Origin: Agriotes lineatus
Taxonomy: Eukaryota; Arthropoda; Insecta; Coleoptera; Elateridae
Reading direction: 5' to 3'
NCBI GenBank assembly: GCA_940337035.1
Contig: CALNHX010002698.1
Location: 1-64,000, forward strand
DNA: 64,000 nucleotides
Position 1 is the stretch's first letter. Each line of letters begins with the position of its first letter. This document shows positions 33,101-47,600 of this stretch, in pieces. A model generated the notes under the pieces. That model had not been told where the DNA came from. It did not search any database and saw only the letters and a program-made list of their open reading frames with translations. The position numbers and the translations under genes were made by a program.

Positions 33101-36100
33101 ATCGATGGAGTTAGATAAAATTTATTTTTATTTAATATTAATCCTGTGATAGTCAAAGCTCTCGTTTCTACAGTAATATAGTTAAAATTACTGCTTCAGG
33201 ATCTACTTAGATGCCGTATTAAATTAATGCGAAGGTCGGAGAGCAACCACAGCAAACGGTGGCGATTAGCAGCCCTATTTGTTAGCTTCGAATTTGTAAA
33301 TCGGTAATATAGAGCTTCTCCCTACTTCGCGGTTTCGCATTCAACTTTTCTAAAACCCAGAAATTCGAAAATGGCGGTTGTACAACATCGATGGAGTTAA
33401 ATAAAATTTATTTTTATTCAATATTAATCCTGCCAGTGTTATAGCTCTCGTTTCTACAGTAATATATTTAATATTACTGCTTCAGGATCTAAGTAGATGC
33501 CGTATTAGATTAATGACAAGCTCGGAAAGCAGCCACAGCAAACGGTGGCGATTAGCAGCCCTATTTGTTTGCCTCGAATTTGCAAATCGTCAAAATAAAG
33601 CTTCTCCCTACTTCGCGGTGTTGAATTTAATTTTCTACAACCCATAAATTCGAACATGGCGGATGTACAACGTCGATGGAGTTAGATGAAATTTATTTTT
33701 ATTTAATATTAATCCTGCGATAGTCAAAGCTCTCGTTTCTACAGTAATATTGTTAAAAGTACTGCTTCAGGATCTACTTAGATGCCGTATTAAATTAATG
33801 CGAAGGTCGGAAAGCAGCCACAGCAAACGGTGGCGATTAGCAGCCCTATTTGTGTGCTTCCAATTTGCAAATCGGCAATATAGAACTTTTCCCTACTTTG
33901 CGGTGTCACATTCAATTTTCTACAACCCAGAAATGCGAACGTGGCGGTTGTACAACATCGATGGCGTTAGATGAAATTTATTTTTTATAATATTAATCCT
34001 GCAAGTGTCATAGCTCTCATTTCTGCAGTAATATAGTTAAAATTACTGCTTCAGGATTCTATGAGATGCCGTATTAAATTAATGCGAAGCTCCGAAACCA
34101 GCCACAGTAAACGGTGGCGATTAGCAGCACTGTTTGTTTGCTTCCAATTTGCAAATCGGCAATATAGAACTTTTCCCTACTTCGCGGTGTCACATTCAAT
34201 TTTCTACAACCCAGAAATGCGAACGTGGCGGTTGTAACACATCGATGGAGTTAGATAAAATTTATTTTTATTTAATATAAATCCTGCGATAGTCAAAGCT
34301 CTCGTTTCTACAGTAATATAGTTAAAATTACTGCTTCAGGATCTTAGTATATGCCGTATTAAATTAATGACAAGCTCCGAAAGCAGCCACAGAAAACGGT
34401 GGCTATTAGCAGCCCTATTTGTATGCTTCCAATTTGCAAATCGTCAAAATAAAGCTTCTCCCTACTTCGCGGTGTCGCATTCATTTTTCTACAACCCAGA
34501 AATTCGAACATGGCGGTTGTACAACGTCAATGGAGTTAGATACAATTTATTTTTATTCAATAGTAATCCTGCGGGTGTTATAGCTCTCGTTTCTACAGTA
34601 ATATAGTTAAAATTACTGCTTCAGGATCTACTTAGATGCCGTTTTAAATTAATGCGAAGGTCGGAAAGCAACCACATCAAACGGTGGCGATTAGCAGGCC
34701 TATTTGTTTGCTTCGAATTTGTAAATCGGCAATATAGAGCTTCTCCCTACTTCGCGGTGTCGCATTCAATTTTCTACAACCCAGAAATGCGAACGTGGCG
34801 GTTGTACAACATCGATTGAGTTAGATAAATTTCATTTTTATTTAATATTCATCCTGCAATAGTCAAAGCTCTCGTTTCTACAGTAATATAGTTAAAATTA
34901 CTGCTTCAGGGCACTTAGTAGATGCCGCATTAAATTAATGACAAGCTCCGAAAGCAGCCACAGAAAACGGTGGCTATTAGCAGCCCTATTTGTATGCTTC
35001 TAATTTGCAAATCGTCAAAATAAAGCTTCTCCCTACTTCGCGGTGTGGCATTAAATTTTCTACAACCCAGAAATTCGAACATGGCGGTTGTACAACGTCA
35101 ATGGAGTTAGATACAATTTATTTTTATTCAATAGTAATCCTGCGGGTGTTATAGTTCTCGTTTCTTCAGTAATATAGTTAAAATTACTGCTTCAGGATCT
35201 ACTTAGATGCCGTATTAAATTAATGCGAAGGTCGGAAAGCAGCCACATCAAACGGTGGCGATTAGCAGCCCTATTTGTTTGCTTCGAATTTGTAAATCGG
35301 CAATATAGAGCTTCTCCCTACTTTGCGGTGTCGCATACAATTTTCTACAACCCATAAATGCGAACGTGGCGGTTGTACAACATCGATGGAGTTAGATAAA
35401 TTTTATTTTTATTTAATATTCATCCTGCAATAGTCAAAGCTCTCGTTTCTACAGTAATATAGTTAAAATTACTGCTTCAGGATCTTAGTAGATGCCGCAT
35501 TAAATTAATGACAAGCTCCGAAAGCAGCCACAGAAAACAGTGGCGATTAGCAGCCCTATTTGTATGCTTCTAATTTGCAAATCGGCAATATAGAACTTTT
35601 CCCTACTTCGCGGCATCACATTCAATTTTCTACAACCCAGAAAGGCGAAAGTGGCGGTTGTAGAACATCGATGGAGTTAGATAAAATTTATTTTTATTTA
35701 ATATTAATCCTGTGATAGTCAAAGCTCTCGGTTCTACAGTAATATAGTTAAAATTACTGCTTCAGGATCTACTTAGATGCCGTATTAAATTAATGCGAAG
35801 CTCCGAAACCAGCCACAGAAAACGGTTTCGATTAGCACCCCTATTTGTATGCTTCCAATTTGCAAATCGGCAATATAGAACTTTTCCCTACTTCGCGGTG
35901 TCACATTCAATTTTCTACAACCAAGAAATGCGAACGTGGCGGTTGTACAACATCGATGGAGTTAGATAAAATTTAGGTTTATTTAATATTAATCCTGCGA
36001 TAGTCAAAGCTCTCGTTTCTACAGTAATATAGTTAAAATTACTGCTTCAGGATCTACTTAGATGCAGTTTTAAATTAATGCGAAGCTCGGAAAGCAGCCA

Positions 36101-36615
36101 CAGTAAACGGTGGCGATTAGCAGCCTTATTTGTTTGCTTCGAATTTGCAAATCGGCAAAATAAAGCTTCTCCCTACTTCGCGGTGTCGCATTTAAATTTC
36201 TACAACCCAGAAATTCGAACATGGCGGTTGTACAACATCGATAGAGTTAAATAAAATTTATTTTTATTCAATATTAATCCTGCCAGTGTTATAGCTCTCG
36301 TTTCTACAGAAATCTATTTAAAATTACTGCTTCAGGATCTTATTAGATGCCGTATTAAATTAATGCGAAACTCAGAAAGCAGCTACAGCAAACGGTGGCG
36401 ATTAACAGCCCTATTTGTTTGCTTCGAATTATCAAATCGGCAATATAAAGTTTCTCGCTCCTTCTCGGTTTCGCATTTAATTTTCTACAATCCAGAAATT
36501 CGAACATGGCGGTTGTACAACCTCGATGGAGTTATATAAAATTTATTTTTATTCAAAATTAATCCTGCCTGCGAGTGTCATAGCTCTCGTTTCTAGAGTA
36601 ATATAGTTATAATTA

Positions 36616-38829
36616 ATGCTTCAGGATCTTAGTAGATGCCGTATGAAATTAATGCGAAGCTCGGAAAGCAGCCACAGTAAACGGTGGCGATTAGCAGCCT
36701 TATTTGTTTGCTTCGAATTTGCATATCGGCAAAATAAAGCTTCTCCCTACTTCGCGGTGTCGCATTTAAATTTCTACAACCCAGAAATTCGAACATGGCG
36801 GGTGTACAACATCGATAGAGTTAAATAAAATTTATTTTTATTCAATATTAATCCTGCCAGTGTTATAGCTCTCGTTTCTACAGTAATATATTTAAAATTA
36901 CTGCTTCAGGATCTTATTAGATGCCGTATGAAATTAATGCGAAGCTCGGAAAGCAGCCACAGTAAACGGTGGCGATTAGCAGCCTTATTTGTTTGCTTCG
37001 AATTTGCAAATCGGCAAAATAAAGCTTCTCCCTACTTCGCGGTGTCGCATTTAAATTTCTACAACCCAGAAATTCGAACATGGCGGTTGTACAACATCGA
37101 TAGTGTTAAATAAAATTTATTTTTATTCAATATTAATCCTGCCAGTGTTATAGCTCTCGTTTCTACAGTAATATATTTAAAATTACTGCTTCAGGATCTT
37201 ATTAGATGCCGTATTAAATTAATGCGAAACTCAGAAAGCAGCGACAGCAAACGGTGGCGATTAACAGCCCTATTTGTTTGCTTCGAATTTTCAAATCGGC
37301 AATATAAAGCTTCTCGCTTCTTCTCGGTTTCGCATTTAATTTTCTACAATCCAGAAATTCGAACATGGCGTTGTACAACCTCGATGGAGTTATATAAAAT
37401 TTATTTTTATTCAAAATTAATCCTGCCTGCGAGTGTCATAGCTCTCGTTTCTAGAGTAATATAGTTATAATTAATGCTTCAGGATCTTAGTAGATGCCGT
37501 ATGAAATTAATGCGAAGCTCGGAAAGCAGCCACAGTAAACGGTGGCGATTAGCAGCCTTATTTGTTTGCTTCGAATTTGCAAATCGGCAAAATAAAGCTT
37601 CTCCCTACTTCCCGGTGTCGCATTTAAATTTCTACAACCCAGAAATTCGAACATGGCGGGTGTACAACATCGATAGAGTTAAATAAAATTTATTTTTATT
37701 CAATATTAATCCTGCCAGTGTTATAGCTCTCGTTTCTACAGTAATATATTTAAAATTACTGCTTCAGGATCTTATTAGATGCCGTATGAAATTAATGCGA
37801 AGCTCCGAAAGCAGCCACAGTAAACGGTGGCGATTAGCAGCCTTATTTGTTTGCTTCGAATTTGCAAATCGGCAAAATAAAGCTTCTCCCTACTTCGCGG
37901 TGTCGCATTTAAATTTCTACAACCCAGAAATTCGAACATGGCGGTTGTACAACATCGATAGAGTTAAATAAAATTTATTTTTATTCAATATTAATCCTGC
38001 CAGTGTTATAGCTCTCGTTTCTACAGTAATATATTTAAAATTACTGCTTCAGGATCTTATTAGATGCCGTATTAAATTAATGCGAAACTCAGAAAGCAGC
38101 TACAGCAAACGGTGGCGATTAACAGCCCTATTTGTTTGCTTCGAATTTTCAAATCGGCAATATAAAGCTTCTCGCTCCTTCTCGGTTTCGCATTTAATTT
38201 TCTACAATCCAGAAATTCGAACATGGCGTTGTACAACCTCGATGGAGTTATATAAAATTTATTTTTATTCAAAATTAATCCTGCCTGCGAGTGTCATAGC
38301 TCTCGTTTCTAGAGTAATATAGTTATAATTAATGCTTCAGGATCTTAGTAGATGCCGTATGAAATTAATGCGAAGCTCGGAAAGCAGCCACAGTAAACGG
38401 TGGCGATTAGCAGCCTTATTTGTTTGCTTCGAATTTGCAAATCGGCAAAATAAAGCTTCTCCCTACTTCGCGGTGTCGCATTTAAATTTCTACAACCCAG
38501 AAATTCGAACATGGCGGGTGTACAACATCGATAGAGTTAAATAAAATTTATTTTTATTCAATATTAATCCTGCCAGTGTTATAGCTCTCGTTTCTACAGT
38601 AATATATTTAAAATTACTGCTTCAGGATCTTATTAGATGCCGTATGAAATTAATGCGAAGCTCGGAAAGCAGCCACAGTAAACGGTGGAGATTAGCAGCC
38701 CTATTTGTTTGCTTCGAATTTTCAAATCGGCAATATAAAGTTTCTCGCTCCTTCTCGGTTTCGCATTTAATTTTCTACAATTCAGAAATTCGAACATGGC
38801 GGTTGTACAACCTCGATGGAGTTATATAA
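36616..38829 (+). repeat. 858-bp (three-monomer) higher-order repeat
   Basis: Equivalent positions recur at 36616, 37474, 38332 and at 36928, 37786, 38644: exactly 858 bp each. The marker GCGAGTGTCATAGC preceded by an extra CTGC, and AGGATCTTAGTAGATGCCGTATGAAAT, occur once per unit. Confidence 0.9.
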
Positions 38830-39189
38830 AATTCATTTCTATTCAATATTAATCCTACGAGTGTCATAGCTCTCATTTCTACAGTAGTATATTTAAAATT
38901 ACTGTTTCAGGATCTTAGTAGATGCCGTATTAAATTAATGACAAGCTCGGAAAGCAGCCACAGCAAACGGTGGCGATTAGTAGACCTATTTGTTTGCATA
39001 AAATTTGTAAATCGGCAATATAGATCTTCTCTCTACTTGGCGGTGTCGCATTTAAATTTCTACAACCCAGCAATTCAAACATGGCGGTTGTAGAACATCG
39101 ATGGAGTTAGATAAAATTTATTTTTATTTAATATTAATCCTGCAAGTGTCGTAGCTCTCATTTCTGCAGTAATATAGTTAAAATTACTG

Positions 39190-42100
39190 CTTCAGGATCC
39201 TATAAGATGCCGTTTTAAATTAATGCGAAGCTCCGAAAGCAGCCACAGAAAACGGTGGCGATTAGTAGCCCTATTTGTATGCTTCCAATTTGCAAATCGG
39301 CAATATAGAACTTTTCCCTACTTCGCGGTGTCACATTCAATTTTCTACAACCCAGAAAGGCGAAAGTGGAGGTTGTAGAACATCGATGGAGTTAGATAAA
39401 ATTTATTTTTATTTAATATTAATACTGCGATAGTCAAAGCTCTCGTTTCTACAGTAATATAGTTAAAATTACTGCTTCAGGATCTACTTAGATGCCGTAT
39501 TAAATTAATGCGAAGGTCGGAAAGCAGCCACAGCAAACTGTGGCGATTAGCAGCCCTATTTATTTGCTTCGAATTTAAAATCGGTAATATAGAGCTTCTC
39601 CCTACTTCGCGGTGTCGCATTCAAATTTATACAACCCAGAAATTCGTACATGGCGGTTGTAGAACATCGATGGAGTTAGATAAAATTTATTTTTATTCAA
39701 TATTAATCCTACGAGTGGCATAGCTCTCGTTTCTACAGTAATATAGTTAAAATTACTGCTTCAGGATCTTAGTAGATGCCGTATTAAATTAATGACAAGC
39801 TCGGAAAGCAGCCACAGCAAACGGTGGCGATTAGTAGCTCTATTTGTTTGCATAAAATTTGTAAATCGGCAATATAGATCTTCTCTCTACTTGGCGGTGT
39901 CACTTTTAAATTTCTACAACCCAGCAATTCGAACATGGCGGTTGTAGAACATCGATAGAGTTAGATAAAATATATTTTTATTTAATTTTAATCCTGCGAT
40001 AGTCAAAGCTCTCGTTTCTACAGTAATATAGTTAAAATTACTGCTTCAAGATCTACTTAGATGCCGTATTAAATTAATGCGAAAGTCGGAAAGCAGCCAC
40101 AGCAAACTGTGGCGATTAGCAGCCCTATTTATTTGCTTGGAATTTGTAAATCGGTAATATAGAGCTTCTCCCTACTTCGCGGTGTTGCATTTAATTTTCT
40201 ACAACCCAGCAATTCGAACATGGTGGTTGTAGAACATCGATGGAGTTAGATAAAATTTATTTTTATTCAATATTAATCCTACGAGTGTCATAGCTCTCGT
40301 TTCTACAGTAATATAGTTCAAATTACTGCTTCAGGATCATAGTAGATGCTGTATTAAATTAATGACAAGCTCGGAAAGCAGCCACAGCAAACGGTGGCGA
40401 TTAGTAGCCCTATTTGTTTGCATAAAATTTGTAAATCGGCAATATAGAACTTCTCTCTACTTGGCGGTGTCGCATTTAAATTTCTACAACCCAGCAATTC
40501 GAACATGGCGGTTGTAGAACATCGATGGAGTTAGATAAAATTTATTTTTATTCAATATTAATCCTGCAAGTGTCATAGCTCTCATTTCTGCAGTAATATA
40601 GTTAAAATTACTGCTTCAGGATCCTATAAGATGCCGTTTTAAATTAATGCGAAGCTCCGAAAGCAGCCACAGAAAACGGTGGCGATTAGCAGCCCTATTT
40701 GTATGTTTCCAATTTGCAAATCGGCAATATAGAACTTTTCCCTACTTCGCGGTGTCACATTCAATTTTCTACAATCCAGAAAGGCGAAAGAGGAGGTTGT
40801 AGAACATCGATGGAGTTAGATAAAATTTATTTTTATTTAATATTAATCCTGCGATAGTCAAAGCTCTCGTTTCTACAGTAATATAGTTAAAATTACTGCT
40901 TCAGGATCTACTTAGATGCCGTATTAAATTAATGCGAAGGTCGGAAAGCAGCCACAGCAAACGGTGGCGATTAGCAGCCCTATTTGTTTGCTTCGAATTT
41001 GTAAATCGGAAATATAGAGCTTCTCCCTACTTCGCGGTGTCGCATTCAATTTTCTACAATCCAGAAATTCGAACATGGCGGTTGTACAACGTCGATGGAG
41101 TTAGATAAAATTTATTTTTATTCAATATTAATCCTGCAAGTGTCATATTTCTCATTTCTGCAGTAATATAGTTAAAATTACTGCTTCAGGATCCTATAAG
41201 ATGCCGTTTTAAATTAATGCGAATCTCTGAAAGCAGCCACAGAAAACGGTGGCGATTAGCAGCCCTATTTGTTTGCTTAGAATTTTCAAATCGGCAATAT
41301 AAAGCTTCTCGCTCCTTCTCGGTTACGCATTCAATTTTCTACAATCCAGAAATTCGAACATGGCGGTTGTACATCGTCGATGGAGTTAGATAAGATTTAT
41401 TTTTATTCAATATTAATCCTGCAAGTGTCATAGCTCTCATTTCTGCAGTAATATAGTTAAAATTACTGCTTCAGGATCCTATAAGATGCCGTTTTAAATT
41501 AATGCGAAGCTCCGAAAGCAGCCACAGAAAACGGTTTCGATTAGCACCCCTATTTGTATGCTTCCAATTAGCAAATCGGCAATATAGAACTTTTCCCTAC
41601 TTCGCGGTGTCACATTCAATTTTCTACAACCCAGAAATGCGAACGTGGCGGTTGTACAACATCGATGGAGTTAGATAAAATTTATTTTTATTTAATATTA
41701 ATCCTACGAGTGTCATAGCTCTCGTTTCTACAGTAATATAGTTAAAATTACTGCTTCAGGATCTACTTAGATGCCGTTTTAAATTAATGCGAAGGTCGGA
41801 AAGCAGCCACAGCAAACGGTGGCGATTAGCAGCCCTATTTGTTTGCATCGAATTTGTAAATCGGCAATATAGATCTTCTCCCTACTTCGCGGTGTCGCAT
41901 TCAATTTTCTACAACCCAGCAATTCGAACGTGGCGGTTGTACAACATCGATGGAGTTAGATAAAATTTATTTTTATTTAATATTAATCCTACGAGTGTCA
42001 TAGCTCTCGTTTCTACAGTAATATAGTTAAAATTACTGCTTCAGGATCCTATAAGATGCCGTTTTAAATTAATGCGAAGCTCCGAAAGCAGCCACAGAAA

Positions 42101-43670
42101 ACGGTGGCGATTAGCAGCCCTATTTGTATGCTTCCAATTTGCAAATCGGCAATATAGAACTTTTCCCTACTTCGCGGTGTCACATTCAATTTTCTACAAC
42201 CCAGAAAGGCGAAAGTGGAGGTTGTAGAACATCGATGGAGTTAGATCAAATTTATTTTTATTTAATATTAATCCTGCGATAGTCGAAGCTCTCGTTTCTA
42301 CAGTAATATAGTTAAAATTACTGATTCAGGATCTACTTAGATGCCGTATTAAATTAATGCGAAGGTCGGAAAGCAGCCACAGCAAACGGTGGCGATTAGA
42401 AGCCCTATTTGTTTGCTTCGAATTTGTAAATCGGTAATATAGAGCTTCTCCCTACTTCGCGGTGTTGCATTCAATTTTCTACAACCCAGCAATTCGAACA
42501 TGGCGGTTGTAGAACATCGATGGAGTTAGATAAAATTTATTTTTATTCAATATTAATCCTACGAGTGTCATAGCTCTCGTTTCTACAGTAATATAGTTAA
42601 AATTACTGCTTCAGGATCTTAGTAGATGCCGTATTAAATTAATGCGAAGGTCGGAAAGCAGTCACAGCAAACGGTTGCGATTAGTAGCCCTATTTATTTG
42701 CATAAAATTTGTAAATCGGCAATATAGATCTTCTCTCTACTTGGCGGTGTCGCATTAAATTTCTACAACCCAGCAATTCGAACATGGCGGTTGTAGAACA
42801 TCGATGGAGTTAGGTAAAATTTATTTTTAGTCAATATTAATCCTGCGAGTGTCATAGCTCTCATTTCTGCAGTAATATAGTTAAAATTACTGCTTCAGGA
42901 TCCTATTAGATGCCGTATTAAATTAATGCGAAGATCCGAAAGCAGCCACAGAAAACGGTGGCGATTAGCAGCCCTATTTGTATGCTTCCAATTTGGAAAT
43001 CGGCAATATAGAACTTTTCCCTCTTCGTGGTGTCGCATTCAATTTTCTACAACCCAGAAAGGCGAAAGTGGAGGTTGTAGAACATCGATGGAGTTAGATA
43101 AAATTTATTTTTATTTAATATTAATCCTGCGATAGTCAAAGCTCTCGTTTCAACAGTAATATATTTAAAATTACTGCTTCAGGATCTACTTAGATGCCGT
43201 ATTAAATTAATGCGAAGGTGGGAAAGCAGCCACAGCAACCGGTGGCGATTAGCAGCCCAATTTGTTTGCTTCGAATTTGTAAATCGGTAATATAGAGCTT
43301 CTCCCTACTTCGCGGTGTTGAATTCAATTTTCTACAACCCAGCAATTCGAACATGGCGGTTGTAGAACATCGATGGAGTTAGATAATATTTATTTTTATT
43401 CAATATTAATCCTACGAGTGTCATAGCTCTCGTTTCTACAGTAATATAGTTAAAATTACTGCTTCAGGATCTTAGAAGATGCCGTATTAAATTAATGACA
43501 AGCTCGGAAAGCAGCCACAGCAAACGGTGGCGATTAGTAACCCTATTTGTTTGCATAAAATTTGTAAATCGGCAATATAGATCTTCTCTCTACTTGGCGG
43601 TGTCGCATTTAAATTTCTACAACCCAGCAATTCGAACATGGCGGTTGTAGAACATCGATGGAGTTAGATA
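39190..43670 (+). repeat. Satellite segment duplicated at ~4843-bp period
   Basis: The sequence from about 39190 recurs from about 44033, stops at the copia-1 insertion, and resumes at 49045 through about 52860. Position 39564 equals 49045. One monomer (about 286 bp, near 41180-41465) is missing in the downstream copy, so the offset falls from 9481 to about 9194. Confidence 0.85.
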
Positions 43671-44411
43671 AAATTTATTTTTATTCAATATTAATCCTAC
43701 GAGTGTCATAGCTCTCGTTTCTACAGTAATATAGTTAAAATTACTGCTTCAGGATCTTAGTAGATGCCGTATTAAATTAATGCGAAGGTCGGAAAGCAGT
43801 CACAGCAAACGGTTGCGATTAGTAGCCCTATTTATTTGCATAAAATTTGTAAATCGGCAATATAGATCTTCTCTCTACTTGGCGGTGTCGCATTAAATTT
43901 CTACAACCCAGCAATTCGAACATGGCGGTTGTAGAACATCGATGGAGTTAGGTAAAATTTATTTTTAGTCAATATTAATCCTGCGAGTGTCATAGCTCTC
44001 ATTTCTGCAGTAATATAGTTAAAATTGCTGCTTCAGGATCCTATAAGATGCCGTTTTAAATTAATGCGAAGCTCCGAAAGCAGCCACAGAAAACGGTGGC
44101 GATTAGTAGCCCTATTTGTATGCTTCCAATTTGCAAATCGGCAATATAGAACTTTTCCCTACTTCGCGGTGTCACATTCAATTTTCTACAACCCAGAAAG
44201 GCGAAAGTGGAGGTTGTAGAACATCGATGGAGTTAGATAAAATTTATTTTTATTTAATATTAATACTGCGATAGTCAAAGCTCTCGTTTCTACAGTAATA
44301 TAGTTAAAATTACTGCTTCAGGATCTACTTAGATGCCGTATTAAATTAATGCGAAGGTCGGAAAGCAGCCACAGCAAACTGTGGCGATTAGCAGCCCTAT
44401 TTATTTGCTTC

Positions 44412-44600
44412 TATGAGGATTATTTGCGCTAGTGGGTGAACTGAAATGATAACACTGATGCGACAACTATTTATTAACACGATACACCAATGTGTGGTTT
44501 ACAAAAACAATAGATGACATTCAGTATGATACTTAGAATATCACATTAGCCGCGTAACGACGCGAGACTGTAGTTCGGTACGGAACGGATAGTACCAACA
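44412..44600 (-). repeat. Copia-1 3' LTR
   Basis: In element sense it starts TGTTGGTACTATCC and ends CCTCATA, so TG...TA rather than TG...CA. The polyadenylation signal AATAAA is the complement of 44470-44475. Confidence 0.93.
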
Positions 44601-44608
44601 CTCCCCCT
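44601..44608 (-). promoter_or_regulatory. Copia-1 polypurine tract
   Basis: CTCCCCCT on the plus strand (AGGGGGAG in element sense) directly abuts the 3' LTR and lies two bases past the ORF stop codon. Confidence 0.75.
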
Positions 44609-44610
44609 CG

Positions 44611-47600
44611 TTACGTACAGAACTTTTTCATACCTAACAATTCAAGGCACTTCCGATGTTTAGGTCCGGCAAGACCTTTTGTCAGGATGTCAGCTCCCAT
44701 ATCTTCAGTTGGCCTATGTTGAAGACAAATATTGTTGTTACGTATTGCCTCTCGTACGAAGTGGTGACGGATGTCGATGTGCTTGGTGCGAGAGTGAAAC
44801 ACCGGATTCAACGCCAGCTTTTGAGCCCCGATATTGTCACAAAATATCGTTATGTTGTCGACAAGTGCGTTGTATCCCAATTCATCTAAGAATGTCTGTA
44901 AATAGATTCCTTCTTTGACAGATTCTGCTATGCCCATATATTCTGCCTCGGTAGATGAGAGTGCGACCGTTCTTTGCTTACGTGACTCCCACGTGACCGC
45001 TCCGTCAGCGAGAATATAAGTAAAACCGGTATACGACCGTCTATCGTCAGGGCAATTCCCCCAATCAGCATCAACCAGTCCAGTTAATTTCGATCTCGAG
45101 GGCTTATATACAATTCCGATCTTCTTGGTACCTTGAAGATAGCGCAACACGCGTTTTGCTGCAATCCAATGAACATGTTGATGACAATCATTAAAACGGC
45201 TCAGCCAGCTAACCGCGTGTGCTATATCGGGTCGCGTACCCATCGCCAAATACATTAAAGAGCCGACCAATTCACGGTATGGTACCTGAATAGAATCATT
45301 GTCGTTTGACTTTTCGCTCTTCGATAACTTGGCATTAACCGACATTGGAGTGGACACTGGTTTACAATCAGCCATCCCGAATCGTCGTAGGATGTCTTCG
45401 ATGTGTCCCCGCTGATGGATTGTGTATCCGTCGTTTCGTTTGATAAACTCTATTCCGAGGCAACATCCGACTTCACCGAGATCTTTTATCCCAAAACTCT
45501 CAGCGAGTTTGCTTTTTAGTTGTGTCACGTCTTTTGGATTCCGTGAGATCAATAAGATGTCATCGACATAGATCACTACTAACATCAAATCTCCCCCTGA
45601 ACCTCTGACGTACACACATGAGTCGGATTTAGTCGGTGACAGCTCCAGAGCACGTAATTCGCTATCCAACCTTTCGTACCATCGTCGTCCAGCCTGCTTC
45701 AGGCCGTAGAGTGCCCTTTTAAGAAGGCACACCTTGTCGCCCTCTTGAAGGTCCTGCAGCATCTTCGCCGCCTTGTTCTTTGTGATTTTATCTTTCTCGG
45801 TCCGAACAATGTACTTCAGGGTCTCCTCAGTCATCTCCGGAACTTCCATATAGATTTCTTCAGTCAACGTACCGTTCAGGTACGCGGCAGTAATGTCGAA
45901 CTGATGAATCGTCATTCCGTACTGAGATGCCAATGCCGTGGCAAGGCGAATAGAACTCAGGCGTGCAACCGGAGCGAAGGTTTCGTCATAGTCAACACCA
46001 GGGCGTTGTGAGAACCCCCGAGCGACGACTCTTGCCTTCCTCCGTTGAATCGTTCCATCTGGCCCGTACTTGTTTCTCAAAATCATCCTGCTCCCTATCA
46101 CCTTTCCAGGTGATGGACGATTTACAATAACCCAGGTACCACTTTGAATGATACATTTTAACTCGGTGGCCATGGCATGGTACCACTCCGTAGCGTATGG
46201 ACCTGTAACAGCTAAATCGACATCTACCTCGGCCAGTAGACCATATTCAAGAGCAGCAAGGTTTACATTTTGCATATTGTATACCTTTTTCGGTCGACCT
46301 GGAAGCCCTGTTTTCGCTTTTCGGGGTCTACCGCGACCTCGCTTTGCAGTTACGTGAGGCTCATTGTCTTCTTCTCCAGACTGCTCGCTCTTGTCTGCGT
46401 TAGTATCGAATTCATACTTGAGTTCTATACCTTCAGTTTCTTCTGCTGTTACGTTTTCAGGTTCCATATCTACTGCAACGCTCGATTCAGTCGTATCACT
46501 TGATAATCGAAGCGGTGCTAAAGTAACGTCCATCTCTCGATGATTGTCTCGAAGTTTGGGGTTGCCTTGGATCTCCGAAGAGTATTCCAGGAATTTCACG
46601 TCGCGTGATACCTCTACTCTACGTTCTTTCGGGATCCAAACGCGATAGCCTTTGATTTCCTCCGAGTATCCTAGGAAAACGCCCTCACGTGATCTAACGT
46701 CAAACTTTCCCTTGTCAGACAACCTATCCAAAACGAAAACTTTACAGCCAAACTCGCGAAAGTTACTCACGTCCGGTTTCTTCCCAAATCGAACTTCGTA
46801 TGGTGTTTTCCCATCTAATGATTTTGATGGACTGCGGTTTCGTATATAATTGGCAGTAGCCACTGCCTCGGCCCAAAACGCCTTTGGCAATCCGGACTGA
46901 ATGAGGAGACACCTCGCCATCTCGATGAGAGTGCGATTCTTCCTCTCCGCGACGCCATTCTGTTCCGGATTGTTTGGAACTGTCAATCGCCGACGAATCC
47001 CGTGAGCGTCCAAATAATCATCAAAGAGTTTGTTCTTGTATTCCGTCCCGTTATCAGACTGCAAACTCTTGATCGATGTTCCGGTCTCCTTTTCTAACAA
47101 GGTTTTGACCTTCTGGAACTCCGTGAAGACTTGATTCTTCTTAACCAGAAAACGAACATCGCACCATCTCGAACTGTCGTCAATAAATGTGACGAAGTAT
47201 TTTGCCTTTCCCAACGATTCTGTCCTCATCGGGCCGCATACGTCTGAATGTACCAACTCCAGCAATTTCGTATGTCGATTTGATCGTTTTGGGAATGGAG
47301 CACGCACCATTTTTCCTTGAATACAGACATCGCACACAAAGGTTTCATCAGCTCTAACAACGCCGATTCCCTTCATCGTCCCCTTTCGCGCAGCATCAGT
47401 AAGATCCTTCACGTTCAAGTGACCAAGGCGTTGATGCCAGAGACGAAGCTTGTTGATATCTGACAAAGTCGATGCCATACATCTGTCATTGTTTTCTGCT
47501 TGAATGATATATAACCCGTCTACACGTCTTGCGGTTAATAATGCGTTACCTTCTTTGTTAACGATTTTCGCGGATTTTTGTTCAAAAACTACACGATACC

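Larger units (their letters stand above)
30195..44411 (+). repeat. ~285-bp satellite array, block 2
   Basis: Same monomer family and orientation as block 1, with more mixed subtypes. It contains two shortened 179-bp monomers near 31040-31400, an 858-bp trimeric higher-order repeat (36616-38829), and a block (39190-43670) repeated with a period of about 4843 bp across the copia-1 insertion. It ends in GCTTC, the target duplication of copia-1. Confidence 0.95.

Noticed and set aside
20692..38829. Recurring 60-91-codon frames in the satellite (MFNINPASV..., MRRSESSH..., MKLMRSSES...)
   Set aside because: They are a by-product of a roughly 285-bp monomer with one frame free of stops; all end at the shared GTTAGATAA or AAATAAA, many monomers are shifted or stopped, and frames are open on the other strand too. 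No sign of a gene.
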